A DNA stretch of 64,000 nucleotides from Nissolia schottii (Eukaryota; Streptophyta; Magnoliopsida; Fabales; Fabaceae), in NCBI GenBank assembly GCA_003254905.1, contig QANU01033545.1, forward strand, positions 1 to 64,000, read 5' to 3'. The notes below the pieces were generated by a model, which did no database searches, was not told the origin of the DNA, and worked only from the letters and a program-made list of their open reading frames with translations. Of this stretch, positions 46,029 through 59,037 are shown piece after piece (within the stretch, counting starts at the first letter, position 1; each line of letters starts with the position of its first letter). A program made the position numbers and the translations under genes.

Positions 46029-46851
46029 GGCTTAATTAAGTTTTTAGCCCCTGCAAAATTTTAAAGTTTATTTTTAGTTTTTGTGTAAAATTTTTAGTCT
46101 TTGTAAAATTTTAAAGTTTGTTTTTAGTCCCTCTGTCTGGCTAAGGTTAACGGCGCTGAAGTGGCCGTTAATAGCGTTGACGTGGTCGTGTCACGAGGCA
46201 TAATTATGCCATGTGATTAAAATTATTTAAAATAAATATAAAACAAAAAAATTTGTTTGATGTTAGTTTTACCCTTTCATAGACACAAAAAATTATTTAA
46301 ATAAAATTTAATTTTTAACCCCCGTAAAATTTCAATGATTGTTTTTAGTCCCTGTAAAATTTCAAAGTTTGTCTTTAAGCCCTCTGTCTAGCTGGAGTTA
46401 ACGACGCTGACGTGGCCGTTAACAGCGCTGACGTGATCGTGCCACGTGACATGCCACGTCAACGCCATTATCCCCAGCCATGCAGAGGGACTAAAAATAA
46501 ATTTTGAAATTTTATAGGGACTACAAATTTTACACAGGGACTAAAAACAAACTTTAAAATTTTACAGGGGCTAAAAACTTAATTAAGACTAAATAAAATT
46601 TAGTTTTTAACCCCTGTAAAATTTCAAAGTTTGTTTTTAGTCCCTGTAAAATAAGTTTGTTTTTAGTCCCTCTGTCTGGCTGGGGTTAATGGCGCTGATA
46701 TGGCATGTCACGTGGGCCACGTCAGCGCCGTTAACCCCAGCCAGACAGAGGGACTAAAAACAAATTTTAAAATTTACAGGGACTAAAAATCTTACACAGA
46801 GACTAAAAATAAACTTTGAAATTTTACAGGAGTTAAAAACTTAATTAAGCC
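46029..46851. mobile_element. Non-autonomous MULE with internal inverted repeats, 823 bp
   Basis: The ends read GGCTTAATTAAGTTTTTA inward from both sides and the inverted match continues for about 150 bp (GTCCCTCTGTCTGGCTggGG, TTAACGGCGCTGA). A perfect 9-bp duplication, TTGAATAAA, flanks it at 46020-46028 and 46852-46860. A second, internal pair of TIR-like ends meets at about 46565-46615 (AAAACTTAATTAAG then AATTTAGTTTTTAACCCCTG), so the element looks like two foldback units fused. No transposase is present. The TTTTTAGTCCCTGtAAAATT motif links it to the Pack-MULE at 5117-10756. Confidence 0.88.
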
Positions 46852-47099
46852 TTGAATAAAATTATCATGCTGATACCTGATAGTATTATTTCTCATCTCA
46901 AATTAGCCCTACCCCCCTCCCCACTGTTTCCTTTGTGTTCTCTCCTCCAGTCATCATTGGCTCACCCTCGCCTACGCCTTACGGCACTTCTCACCGCTGA
47001 TCCACTACTCATCTTCTCCACTAGATTCATCAGCCATCGCCGCTCCACTTGCGCTCCGCCACTGCTGAGGTTGCTGCGAGAAATTAAGATGCATGTCCA

Positions 47100-47422
47100 T
47101 AGGGCTGTCAAAATGGGCCTGGTCCGTTTACCCGGTTAAATGGACGGACTTTACATGCAAAAAATAGGCCCGCAAAAATTTGAAAAAAAATTGGACCGGC
47201 TCGTTTAAGCCCGGCCATTTAGGCCCGCAGACCGGCCCGTGAGCCTTGAATTTTTTTGAATTTTTAAATAATTTTTTTTTGAATTTTTTTTAACTTTTTA
47301 ATTTCTTTATAAAAAAAATAAACGGGTTAGCAGGCGACCCGTTTAGGCCCGCGGACCAACCATAAACGAGTCGGACCCTAAAAATATGCATATTTTTTAC
47401 CCGGCCCGTTTTGACAGCCCTA
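47100..47422. mobile_element. hAT MITE, 323 bp
   Basis: Ends are TAGGGCTGTCAAAAtGGGCC and its inverted copy GGCCCGTTTTGACAGCCCTA. A perfect 8-bp duplication, CATGTCCA, lies at 47092-47099 and 47423-47430. TIRs starting TAGGGnTG plus an 8-bp duplication are diagnostic of the hAT superfamily. The inside is rich in GGCCCG motifs and has no coding. It sits in a GC-richer, pyrimidine-rich stretch (46900-47500) that may be the remnant of another element or gene. Confidence 0.92.
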
Positions 47423-47544
47423 CATGTCCACCTACTATTGCGGATAAGGAAGAAAAGAACCTGCGCTTACGACATAAATTTCAATTTTCTTTCTTTCTTT
47501 CTCTGTTATAGGCAGGTGCACCTCTTCTTTTTTTTTTTTTAAAT

Positions 47545-48860
47545 GAAAAACTCCTAATTTAGGCTCCTACTTTCATTTCAGTCAGCTTTCTTGTTATTTT
47601 TTTTAATGACAATTTTGTTCTTACGACTTCGTTTTGATGTCCTTTATTAAAAAAATTCATCTTTTACAAAAGGTAAGATGATAAGACTCAAACCTAAATC
47701 ATTTTACTTAAAAATTAACAAAAACTTTTGTCATTAAGTTACCAACATTATTATGATATACTGTTACAATCGATTATATTTATTATATATTTAAATTGTG
47801 TTACTAATTAGTAATTAGTAACTCAAAATTTGAATTTAATACATCAAGCTAAATAAGTAAACATCATTACCATTAAACTATCAATATTATTATGTTATTT
47901 TGTTGCAGCCATTATATATATTTTATATTTGAACTGTATTATTGATTAGTGAAAAAAAATAAACTTTTATAAAAAAAAGTATAAATAAAAATTATAATAA
48001 GTTTAAAATAATTCTAATAAAGTGTCATTAATAAAAAATTTATTTTATTAGTGAAAAATTAATAAATTAAGCTTATTAATAATATTAATACATTAATTTA
48101 GTCCCATTAATATTTTTTAAAAAAATTAACAATAATATTAATTTATTAATTTTTTATCAACAAAATAAAATTTTCATTAATAATACTCTATTAAAGTTAT
48201 TTTAAGCCTATTAAATATTTTATTGTGACTATTATATGTATTTTATACCTGAATTGTGTTATTGATGAATTAAAAAAAATCAAACTTTTAAGCAAAAAAA
48301 GGTACAAATAAAAATTATATTTTAAGCCTCCTATAATTTTTATTTCTATGTTTTTCATAAAAGTTTGACTTTTTTAACTCGTCAGTAACACAGTTCAAGT
48401 ATACAATATATATAATGGTTACGGCAAAATAACATAATAATGTTAGTAGCTTAGTGGTAATGATGTTTGCTAATTTAGCTTGATGTATTGAATTCAACTT
48501 TTGAGTCACTAATTATTAATACAATTTAAGTATATAATAAATATGATTAGTTGTAACATTATATTACAATAATGTTGGTAGCTTAGTGACAAAGCTGATT
48601 GCCATCAAAAAGATGTTGTTTCACCTCATGTGTGAGGCACATGCCAACGATGCTAATATGGACAGGGTGACGTGACAGTTAACGTGTTACGTCACTCTGT
48701 CAAGTGCCACGTCAACAACCACCGTTAAACGGACTAATGGAAGGACAAAATTGTTCGACTTTGAAAATTAAAAGGGACAAAACTAGCCCAAAAAAAATTA
48801 ACAAAAACCAAGTTGACTGGAATGAAAATTAAGAGAGATTAAGTTGGGATATTTTTCCAT
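47545..48860. mobile_element. Large foldback element, about 1.3 kb
   Basis: The arms at about 47640-48010 and 48270-48620 are inverted copies. Shared blocks include ACATCAAGCTAAAT, AACATCATTACCA, AACATTATTATG, TATTTTGnnGnnnCCATTAT and ACTTTTAT. The outer ends also match in inverted form (TTCATTtCAGTCAgCTTt and TTCATTCCAGTCAACTTG). The centre is itself palindromic (AATTAATAAATTAAGCTTAT). There is no coding, and the exact ends and duplication were not resolved. The right outer part contains CCACGTCAACAACCACCGTT motifs like those of legume MULE ends. Confidence 0.6.
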
Positions 48861-49214
48861 TTTTTTTTCTTTTCGTTCATTGATGATGGTCATGTATGGC
48901 TATGACACCTACATCTCCCAGAGAATTTTTGTTTTTTCCTATTATTTGTGGGTTGCAATTAACTAAAAAACAATAATTCAATTCTAATTTATTTTAATAT
49001 TTTTGTTGGGAAATTTTTTATTAACATGTGACATACCAAACACAGGATAATAAAGAAGCTTATACGATGTATTTCTTATTCTATCTTATCATGTTTTATA
49101 ATATAAAGTTTAATACTATTATATTTTATCCAATACAATGTATCAAATAGGACATAATATTATTCATTAAGTTATACATTGAGAAATAAAAGTCAACTTG
49201 ATTTTAAGATTAAT

Positions 49215-49800
49215 TACTACTAGAAACAAGGGAATTACCGTCAGAAAGTTACTATCAGAAAATGATTCGACGGTATTACCGTCAGAAAACAAGACAAAAT
49301 CTGACGGTAAAAGCTTCTAAGAAAAACCAAATTAATTTTGGGCACGATTACCGTCGAAAAACAAACCCCGACCGTAAAACTGATGGTAACATTTGGCGCC
49401 AAGCGGCACGGGTTTAGGCGAAAGTATTACTGTCAATTTTTTATGACGGTAATCGGTTAGAAATTTAAGGGGCGCATGTGACGTTGGTATTGTTACCGTC
49501 GAAAATATCTGATGGTAAAAGAGTCTGAATCTGAAGAGGCACACATTTATCTCACGAGTGTAACATTGAACCAATTACTGTTGGAAAAATCCAGCGATAA
49601 TGGTCTGGAAGTGTGAACAAGTGCGTGTGTTCTTTACGCGTGTAACATTGGAAAAGTTAACGTCGGATTTGTCCGATGGTAACAATCTTGTACATTACCG
49701 TCGAAAATATCTGACGGTAACGAAAATGAAAAAATGCCAAAATTTTGCGTCATTATTTCGTGTCGTCAGAAATTCTGAGTGCAGGAAAAATCGTCATTAA
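49215..49800. mobile_element. CACTA-type transposon end with subterminal repeats
   Basis: TACTACTAGAAA at 49216 is one base from the CACTACTAGAAA tip of plant CACTA (En/Spm) elements. It is followed by many direct and inverted copies of TACCGTCaGAAA / TCTGACGGTAA (for example 49239, 49275, 49300, 49496, 49697). Such subterminal arrays are where CACTA transposases bind. No matching right tip (TTTCTAGTAGTG) or transposase was seen within the next several hundred bases, so this is a truncated or decayed end. Confidence 0.65.
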
Positions 49801-50863
49801 TTTACCAACGATAATGTTTTTATTTAAACGATGCGTTTTGAAAGAGTCTAGCTCTAATTGGAATCATGGAGAAGCACTCAGTAACTTGCCGAACAATAAT
49901 GAACATGCATATACTTAATTAATCCATATATATTAGCGTAGGCCACCACATCCGCGTGATTTTACATTTAATTTGATAACTTGGTGTCTTAATTAAGTTA
50001 AATCATATTCCAATATCTTCGCACTAGGCCAAATATACATGGCTGTGTAACAAATGTATAACATGTGATACCATAAGATTTGAAGGTTCAATTTATACTC
50101 GTATTTATCTATTTTTTAATATATGATATAGTCATGTTCAAAATGAATATGAAATAATATTTATCTTAGTCCGATATTATATGGTAGTATTAGTTAAGAA
50201 CCCACATGATTCAAGGGGCCACTTTTATTCCACGTCCTAATATATCCCACCTTTCACACTTCTTCTCTTTTGACATTTGACATCCAACCTTTCACACTAC
50301 TTCTATTTTAATTTATAAGTTTCACTAACATCTGTCTTAATTTAGGACATTTATTAAAAAAATTAAAATGAAATGTGTTAAATTTTTAATGTTTTTATTA
50401 TTTCAAAGAACTTAAAATTTTTATTATTTTAATAAAAATTTACCATTTTAAGTTTTTTAATAAGTGTATGGACACTCCTTAAGAAAACTCTTAATTCATA
50501 TACATTTATATTATTTTTTCAGTGTTATTTAATACGCACGATGGAAGGAAGATTGCTTTTTGAAGTTGACATTAATGAATTAAAAGCTTATCTGTACCGA
50601 AATACATATTTGCCCAATACGGATGGAGCAGCTAGCAACAATAAGCACATGGAAAGTGGAAAGTAAAATATATATGAAAAAAAAGGGGGGGGGGATAGTT
50701 TATCCATCCTCACTCGCGGTCACGGATTTAATGGGGTAATGTGGTGAGTCAACAACGGTGATAAGCAAAGCGTGGTAGCCTTTTGAACTCACGAGTCATA
50801 ACGAACGCGTTGCATCCTTCACCAACAATAACAAAAGCGAACACCCTCTCCAAAACCTTGTAC
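49801..50863. other. Intergenic, no gene recognised
   Basis: AT-rich, with a short poly-G run at about 50686-50693. The last part is the promoter of the 192-aa gene. Confidence 0.4.
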
Positions 50864-50869
50864 TATATA
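50864..50869 (+). promoter_or_regulatory. TATA box of the 192-aa protein gene
   Basis: CTATATAG, 96 bp before the ATG, followed by GTGCACTCAGTCC; a plausible start lies near 50895. Confidence 0.6.
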
Positions 50870-50959
50870 GTGCACTCAGTCCATACAAAAAAGGACTTCA
50901 CAATCATAATCACAAGCTCCTCTCTACTTTAACAGGAATTCCGTGATCATCAAAACACA

Positions 50960-51538
50960 ATGAAACAGCAAGAAGAAGAAAATCACAAGAGGCAATTTCC
51001 AAAGGCAAGTACCGTTTGGGACTGTGGGAGCACGCTGTATGACTCGTACGAGCTCAACTCATTCAAACGCCAAATCGACTCCGCTATAGCCAATTCCCCC
51101 AGAAGAAGCCTTTCCATGTCTCATTTACCAGAACGACGTCGTTTACCACTTCAACCTAATCACACCCACACCCACACCCAGCCGCCTTCACCCTCCTCCA
51201 AGTCTTTCAAGATCCCTCGCCCCTTCCAGAAGCTTCTTCGCTTCGTTTTCAACAAATCCAGCAACAAATCCAAAATTTCCACCACTACCAACAACAACAA
51301 CAACAGTGGCAGTAGTAGTAATAATTTGCAAATGGCGGCAGACAAATATACCAAAGAGCGGTTGTACGTGGTGTATGATAAGTACAGTGATCAGCCGGTT
51401 CTGTCCACGATACCGGAGCTTCCGGAGTTTGAGATCGGCGGAGGCGGAGGACTTTCGCCGGAGATCGGTTCCTTGGTTAGAAAGTCTGCTTCCGAGAGGT
51501 TTACGCCGCCCACTGCTATTGGTATTTCGTGTGCCTAA
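50960..51538 (+). CDS. Plant-specific protein of unknown function, 192 aa, single exon
   Basis: The first ATG after a good TATA box opens a 193-codon frame. The protein has no membrane helix. Its N-terminal part holds the block VWDCGSTLYDSYELNSFKRQ, then IDSAIANSPRRSLSMSHLPE with RR. This is a pattern I know from a family of small uncharacterised plant proteins found in many dicots. A basic stretch follows (SFKIPRPFQKLLRFVFNKSS), with poly-Asn/Ser and (HT)n low-complexity parts between. The end has a conserved-looking VLSTIPELPEFEIGGGG. No enzyme motif is seen. A role cannot be given; the SPRRSLSM part could be a phosphorylation site. Confidence 0.83.
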   Translation: MKQQEEENHKRQFPKASTVWDCGSTLYDSYELNSFKRQIDSAIANSPRRSLSMSHLPERRRLPLQPNHTHTHTQPPSPSSKSFKIPRPFQKLLRFVFNKSSNKSKISTTTNNNNNSGSSSNNLQMAADKYTKERLYVVYDKYSDQPVLSTIPELPEFEIGGGGGLSPEIGSLVRKSASERFTPPTAIGISCA

Positions 51539-54494
51539 CACTACTACTAGTCTTTTGGATTATTATAATAATAATAATAATTGTAATGACTATGATTGTT
51601 CCAATACTATAATTGCAGTCAACATATAACGTAGAATATAGCATATATATGTGATATACTATACTATGTGAATAGCGTGTGCTCGATTTCTGCCCTGGTT
51701 TTGTTAATATACTTTTAATGATTCACGATGCGAATTTCCTTTTATTATTTATACTATATATAATTTTTATTTTGTGAGATATGGTTGATCGTGGAGGAAT
51801 ATGTAACTTTGACTATTATGGAACTTAATAATAAAAAATAATGGAAACTGGAAAGTTCCTTTTGGCCTGCACATGAAATTAAAACGTCATGGGGTGTGGG
51901 TGTTGGTGTGGTGTGGTGTCATAGTAGTGGCTTATCAACTGTATGCAGAGATGCATTCAATGGTGTCTTTGATTTACGAATTGAGTATGGGTGTACCAAC
52001 TATAATTTAACAAGTGTATCCTTTTAATTCAGGTGGCATAACTTTCATCATAAACAAATATTCTTTAAATTAATCAAATTCTATCATCCATCTTCTTTCT
52101 TAAATCCTCTTCTCCCCGCCTCCATTTCCGTCAATTTTCATTCCGCACCACCAGTTGTTGTGGCGCTGAGTTTAGCAGGAACTGCACCAAAGGTTTGAAC
52201 GATGACAACTAGTGCTATTTAGATTATTCAAAAGGAGTACTTGCCTTATTACTTTTATCATTACAATATATTAGGGTTCATTTTAAATAAAGTGAATTTT
52301 AGAATATGTGGTAAGAATGATCCTATGTCTAAACTTTTTGAAATATCTAAATATTATTTTTATTTAACAATATCTAATTCACATGATGTCATGTCTCATC
52401 CTATGTCATGCGGTGTGTCAACTCTAAATCATTATCATACAAGTGTCAATAATCAATTTTTGTTTAAACCATTAAAAGAATGGAATGATTTTATATTTTA
52501 AAACAATGGTGAACAATCCCTATCGTTAGTTTTAGATGGCTGCTATATAATTAATTTAGAGATTATATCAAGTTAAAATATGTTAGCATGATAGTTTTTT
52601 TAATAATCTTTAGATAACTTCTCTTATAAAAGTATAAGGTCAGTCATGGTGAAATATGAGATTTAATGGACGATAGTTGAAGGCACAATAAACCTGACAT
52701 GGAGGTTGTCCCAAAGTTATATGAGAAAAGTTGCCATTCTAGCTGGGTTACTCTACCAATTCCATTGAACCAGTGTAGCAGGTATAAACTATATGAAAAC
52801 AATGATAGGTCCAAGAAGAGCTTCAGTAGGTCATAGTCATAACTGAGGGTAGTAGGTTCGTTTCTTAATTGTCACTTTGCCAGCTGGCGGCGGGTAACGG
52901 CAATTGGCTGCCTTTCCCTAGAGTTCCCTGTTGCAATCAAAGCACGGAACAGTTGTAAGTTGATTTCATTTCTTATGGATGGTGTCAGTGATCATCCTTG
53001 ACGTGAAAGTGAATGAAACTTTTGAGTTTACAATGAGGCGCCTCTAAATAAGTCGATTAAATGGGAATAGGAATGACTGTATGCATAAAAGTACTAGAGC
53101 TACGGATGCATTATTTTGTCTTTAAGATTTGCTCAGATAATTTCAAATGAAAAGCAGGTATTCGGTAAAATCTTCCATGAAGTGATGACTTTATGACTCA
53201 AATCCTAACATCACAAGTAAAATTCATCCGGATCATAATCCACTTTTGCAACCAACCAATTTTGGGTGCATTTAGGATATTTTCTGCCAATAACAATTAT
53301 TAATCTTCACACAATAATTGAGTTTATTAAAAATGGTAGACTGTTGATCACAAAATGATAATTAACCACTTGTATGATGCAATATTTTAAATAAAAGGGA
53401 CTAATTAAAATACTATAATGCGTATAGACATTGGAGGGTAAGGTTTTCACCCCTAATATAGAATCTTATTGTTAGGTTTTTCTTTAAATTTGTCATCATG
53501 CCAGCCCATGTTCAATTGTTTTATGATTTTCAAGGAAAAAAAAAATAATGTTTACGAAGACCCTTTATTTTGTGCCCCATTTTAGGGGGAACGGAGAAAC
53601 TAAAACTTATAATAATATGTAATCAGTATGGGGCTTCTCTGACAACAATGCTCATTATCCCTGCAATCTTGTGAGATACATTTTTGAGCTTTTGCCGCTG
53701 ATCCTGGACTATCCAATTATCTCATGCCTACAGAGAAGGAAACAAATGTATGCTTTTTTAGAGTGAAAAATTGGTTAGCAAAAACATTCTTATATACTCT
53801 CAGAGGAAGAAATTTCTTTTTTATCCTTTTTTATTTGTGTCAAACAATAAATGAAAGAGAACAAGAGAAATCTCTCAGTATAAAAGCAGACAAGTATTTC
53901 TCTTGGTTAGCAGCCTATAGTTTCGACGTTGATCCAGGAACATCTGTTGGGCCCACTCGCCCTCAAGGATTGATCCAAATGCTGAAAGATGATGATAGTG
54001 GAGCCTCCAAATCCCGTCTTATTAGTGCTAGCTAGTTTTGTTTCTTTTGCTTGGGCCTAGACCCGATTATGTACCAAAGAAAAAAACATGTAATCAGTAT
54101 AAATATTACATTCAATTTATTTTACCATTTAACTTTTAAATAAGATTAACAAAATTTTATTTCTATTAAAATTAACAAGAAAAAATTTTCATTGTCAAAT
54201 CATTTCTACTATTTCTTTCGTTCCATTAATAAAAACACTAGCTTAATTATTGTGTAAAATTGTTTTACGTTATTGCTTTCCATTGATGAACTCGGCGCAA
54301 ATTGGAGCATAAACAAGGAGATTTAAGCTACCTTGAACTGTAGTACTTGCTGTTATGGAACTCAATAGTTTACAACCGTGAGCTTTTCGTGTTAGTAACG
54401 TTGGTACAACATCAATGATGGGGACAGTGCCTTTATCTCTATGGCTCTCTCTCTCAATTACTCGATTTCATGGTTTATGCAGGCATTAATGTGA
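51539..54494. other. Intergenic, one possible exon remnant
   Basis: A 48-residue frame at about 53889-54035 (YFSWLAAYSFDVDPGTSVGP, TRPQGLIQMLKDDDSGASKS) follows a possible acceptor AAAAGCAG and ends at TAG. The composition is protein-like but I cannot place the family and found no upstream exon. A 52241-52501 frame has no family signal. Otherwise no features were seen. Confidence 0.3.
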
Positions 54495-57400
54495 TTAATC
54501 CACAACATCATTGCTAAAGAGCTTGAATTTTTTAGCATCAAGAGCCAATTTCCTTATAGAAGAGAATGCACCCATCATTCCCGCACCCGTGAACACCACT
54601 ATGATTGAGACGTTGATCCAGTAAGTTAAGGACGTTTTGGGAGGCTTGTGTGTCATGTTGTAAAGGAGCATAGGCAGAACGAAATCCAGAGGGATGAAGC
54701 CGATGGCGCCGACGACGCCATTTATGTCCCCGAAAAATGGGAGCATGGCTGCCATGAAGCCGCAGAATATCATGTAGATTGTGCGGAGAATTATGCGAGG
54801 AACGAGGTTTCTTTTGGCGAACATTCCCTGCTTCACATCAGCTGATTGCTTCTCCATTATCTCATATGCAACTTGAGAATAAACCTGTCATAATATAAAG
54901 GGGACAAAAATAAATTAGAGTTCTTCCCCTAATAAAGATGTTCTTTTGTGTTTGGACGAGGATAAAAAAAAATGAAGGAATAGGTTCATGTGTAAAATTA
55001 CACACGAATTTAATCCATAAAAAAATAATTTTTATTTTTAACTTCGTACCAAACACAGAAAGAACATTGCAAGCTTACCAGGCCGATTGCGAAGAGCTGA
55101 AGAAGAACAAAGATGACAGCGAGGCCAAGGAGCCAAGTTGGAGCCAAAGAAGGAGCGTTATCTGGTAGCAAACTCTTCAAAATGTTTGAATTGGACTTGT
55201 TTCCGAATACCCAATATCCAGAAACTGCAGCAGAGTAGAATGTCACAAAAATTACAGCGTAACACATGGCAAGGCCTTTTACCATCTTCCCGGTCGCAGG
55301 GGGCGCTAGAGTAGCCTGCATTCAATTATGATTCAATAATGCCGTAACATTGTGCGTGTTCAAACAACATGACTCTAAAATGATTTAATCCAAGAAAGGG
55401 AAATTGTGTGCGCACTTGTATCTCGGGGAGTATGCCATTCCCAAAAATTGCCGCAAGTATGGAGATAGAGGTGAAGGCGCTGAATGCCCTTGCTGACTTC
55501 TTGGGTTCTAAGGAATAGTCCCTTGGAGGGGCGTTTCCTGACGTACCTGCAAAAATGATCGGAACATTTCTAAAAGAAATTAAATTAATTGATGAAATGA
55601 AACTTTTCTGTTATTGTATTTGTAGATAATTGTGGGCCCCAATTTGTGTTCCGTAATTTATGTTTGTAAATAGAAAAGGCCCAATAATGGCCCAGTTCCT
55701 TATAAGGGCTCCACACCGGCCCAAAATAACCAGAGTCAGCCAACGTAAATAAATTATATGGGCTGATTAGATACTCTAGCCTAGTTGTTGACCTAAAACC
55801 GAAAATTGTCTAACCAAAAACAAGTTTGGTTCCAACTAATTATAATAATTGGTTTGAAGATAAAATTTGATAAGTTTAGTTCTGAAAATTATATTCATAG
55901 AAAATAGAATAATTTAGTAGAAAAGTACATTTAGTCTACAGGGCATGTGAGAAACTAGCACAGATAATACAAGGGAAAAATTTTATTCTTGGAATTTAAG
56001 AATTTCTTGGGGATTGGAGAGCTCACTTGTTCTCAACCTGAGACTCCAGCCAAATTTCAACTGATAAATATTTGAGAATGAAACAACTCAATTAAATTTA
56101 TTGTCATGTGTCATTAATTGTTATTCTTTATCATTAATTTTTTCGTTGGTTATGTTATATGTGAGATTCACCTCATTAATTAATAATAAAATATTATACT
56201 TGATAAAACATGACAAAAAAATATAATTGAGAGAATCCATTTCGTAAGAGTTCACATCGTTCCATAGCTTATCACCAATTATTGAAACATGCAGTACAGT
56301 ACGATTTAACAATAGGATTATAAATTTCATGGACCCTCAAGATTGTACGCAAATTAATTTCCTGCTTTAGTGAAGGACGAAGTGAATTGAATGGGAAGTA
56401 TTTAAGGCTGACCTTATGACATATATCATAATAATCCTAGCGACAAGTAATAGTAATATAGTATATACCTGCATGGATACAGGCAGCAACAACAAGCAGG
56501 GTGTAGCCGAGGCTGAGAAGCAGCGAAAATAAGTTTATGTGTCGCAGCGAATGGAAAGTGGGAAGCTGAGATAAAACTATCATTACCACCGTCACCATTG
56601 CTATAAACTCGTACAATTTCAGTGATCCATGCGGTGATATATTGGAGTACATTATCTTTCACAAAACATACAGGAAAAGAGAAAAGAAAATAAATTAATT
56701 GACCAAGTTAAAAAACTTTAAAAATAATACTGTAAGCACGATACTAACTTGTTACTTGGCACAGGAATATTCTAAATCATTAGATTCGTATGTATTTTTC
56801 ATTATCTGTTTTGCAATGATCAATTGGTTTACTAATAAAAAAAATTCATTAACTAGTCAAATTCATATTGACTACGAGTCCATTTAAATTTGATAAAATT
56901 ACTTTTGAAATAATTAATTAAAGTTAAAATAATTAATTTAAAAAACATTAATTATTGCTTGAGAATGATTTTAGAAAAGCGAGTTTATGAAAATTAACGT
57001 GCGGGAGGAAATAAAAAAGCTAATATTTTTATTTTGGCTAAAATTCAAATCACTTTTGCCCAAGCAACTTCACTTCCATTGAAATCAAAATTGTAATCAA
57101 CGACACGGCAGTTTGATGCCTATCCAAACAGACACTAAAAAATCTATCCACCTGATAGGAGAAAACGAAGTTCGGAATTTCAGTTAAATAATTATAAAAC
57201 ACAGCTGATTGTGTAGAACGAGTAAGAGATAAATTACACGAGAAATATCGAGTTGTTTTCATTGACGCACTATGATATGTAATTAGTATTTATATTTGTA
57301 CACCTTAAAAAATTAACATATTGTATTCACCGCACAAGAAAAAATATCATAAAATAAAAAATAAATATTATAAAAAAAATATTGTTATCAAGTATTTATA

Positions 57401-59037
57401 CATGAGTAAATACGCGTATGTTTAATATTAATCGATTATGAATTTGATAATATTTGTTTATCTATTTTATATATACATATATATATACATGTGTTTAATA
57501 TTGTTCATTTATATGTTTAATAATATATATTTTTTATATTATAATATTTATTTATTTATTTATTTTATTATATACATAAAATGTCAATTTCTCATATTTT
57601 CAATCATAGGGACTGGTTTTGACAGAACATCGAGAAATTGACAAAACATCGTGGGACAGCAACAAACGCACCCAACAATATAATAATTATTAAGCAACAA
57701 ATAAGGAAAAAAAAGAAATAACAAAATATTTAAAAGCAAAGTAAAGGAAACCTGAAGGCACTCGCCAGCAAGCAAGATAGCCCCAACGCCAACTCCGGTG
57801 TTGATTGCTGTTTGAATAAAGATAACAAAATAGAACATCCATCCCGACCCTGCCACAAACGGAAAACCAAGGTAACTATAATCTGCGATTTTAAAAATTT
57901 AAACTAGAGCGGCGTCACACAAGATATATTAGTTTATCTACTTTAGTAAAGAAATCAAATCATACTCTACTTTATTAATAAAAAAATTAATGGACACATA
58001 ATTTTATATACCTAAAATTCAAAGTAGGGTAAAAATTTAGAGGAGAATTATTATATTTATATTTTTTAAAAAGCACTATAAATATCTTACCAAACTCATT
58101 CTATGTAGGCCACATAGTTTTTCAGTGCATTATCAATTAGTAGTCTCAAAGTCAACTACGTAGATTGTACCCAAGAAAACAAAAATGAACTAATACGTAT
58201 AGAGAGCCCGATATTTGTGAAATAGTGATTCTAGCTAAGAACATGGACACGTGAATCCATGATGACATCGCATTTGCCTTTGGCTTAAAACCAAAAAATA
58301 AATAGAATAAAATAAAATATAGTACTATATTAAAAAAAAAGTCTTAAATTTAAATAAAGAGAAATAAAGTTGGAAGCGTCGATCCGCATGGTAATGATCA
58401 ACAATTCCAAAGAAAAAAAAAATTATTTTTTTAACACTAAAATATTTTCTCACATCCATCATTAGTCATACTTACTTATAATGTTAATGTTAATCTCATG
58501 ATGATATATGTGAGATAATATTTTAGTATTTAACATCATTTTGGTATTAGAATAACACATCTCGGAAAAGAAAAGAAAAAATAGTAATGGTCAACAATGA
58601 AAGAAGAAAGAAGAAAAACCTAAGACGTCGGCGGCGAGTTCGCGGAAGCGGATGTGGCGGCGGCCGGATTGCTCGCAGTGATCGAGGACTTTGGACATGA
58701 GGTAGTAAGAGTAGAAGGTAACGATGCCCATAACCGTGAGGCACAAGAACCCAAGCCCCCAACCCAACCCTCTGAACGCGTACGGCAGCGTCAGTATCGT
58801 GGGCCCCACGATCGCCGTCGTTAAATGAAAACCCGCATGCCACCATTCACCTGTATATATGGGTGTGTACATGTGCGCAGAGCATAAGTTAATCGTAAGG
58901 ATTGTTGAGGGCCAATTAAGTAATTTGACTGATTGACTGAGTTGTTTACCTTTGGACTGGAGGACGAAGGCAGCTCCGGCGTCGTCCTCATCACGGCGTT
59001 TCTCCGGGAAGGTTTCCGCTTTAGGTGGGTCTGCCAT
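54495..59037 (-). CDS. GABA transporter 1-like amino acid permease, 453 aa, 7 exons
   Basis: Exons (minus): 59037-58950, 58850-58620, 57849-57752, 56655-56469, 55546-55416, 55315-55079, 54884-54495. All junctions are GT-AG and total 454 codons. The protein is an AAAP-family (amino acid/auxin permease) transporter. A short acidic/basic cytosolic N-terminus leads into [20 protein letters not shown], then [16 protein letters not shown], the family signature of TM1-TM2. About ten or eleven membrane helices follow, with the family PRDYS and [15 protein letters not shown] blocks and a C-terminal [20 protein letters not shown]. It resembles Arabidopsis GAT1, a plasma-membrane H+-coupled importer of GABA. 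Substrate is inferred from the family. The start is the ATG at 59037; the frame upstream is open only from a GTG. Confidence 0.94.

Noticed and set aside
48430-48620. Possible tRNA (GTAGCTTAGTGGTAATG-like sequence)
   Set aside because: The A-box-like string lies within the large foldback repeat and recurs there; no cloverleaf or B box follows.
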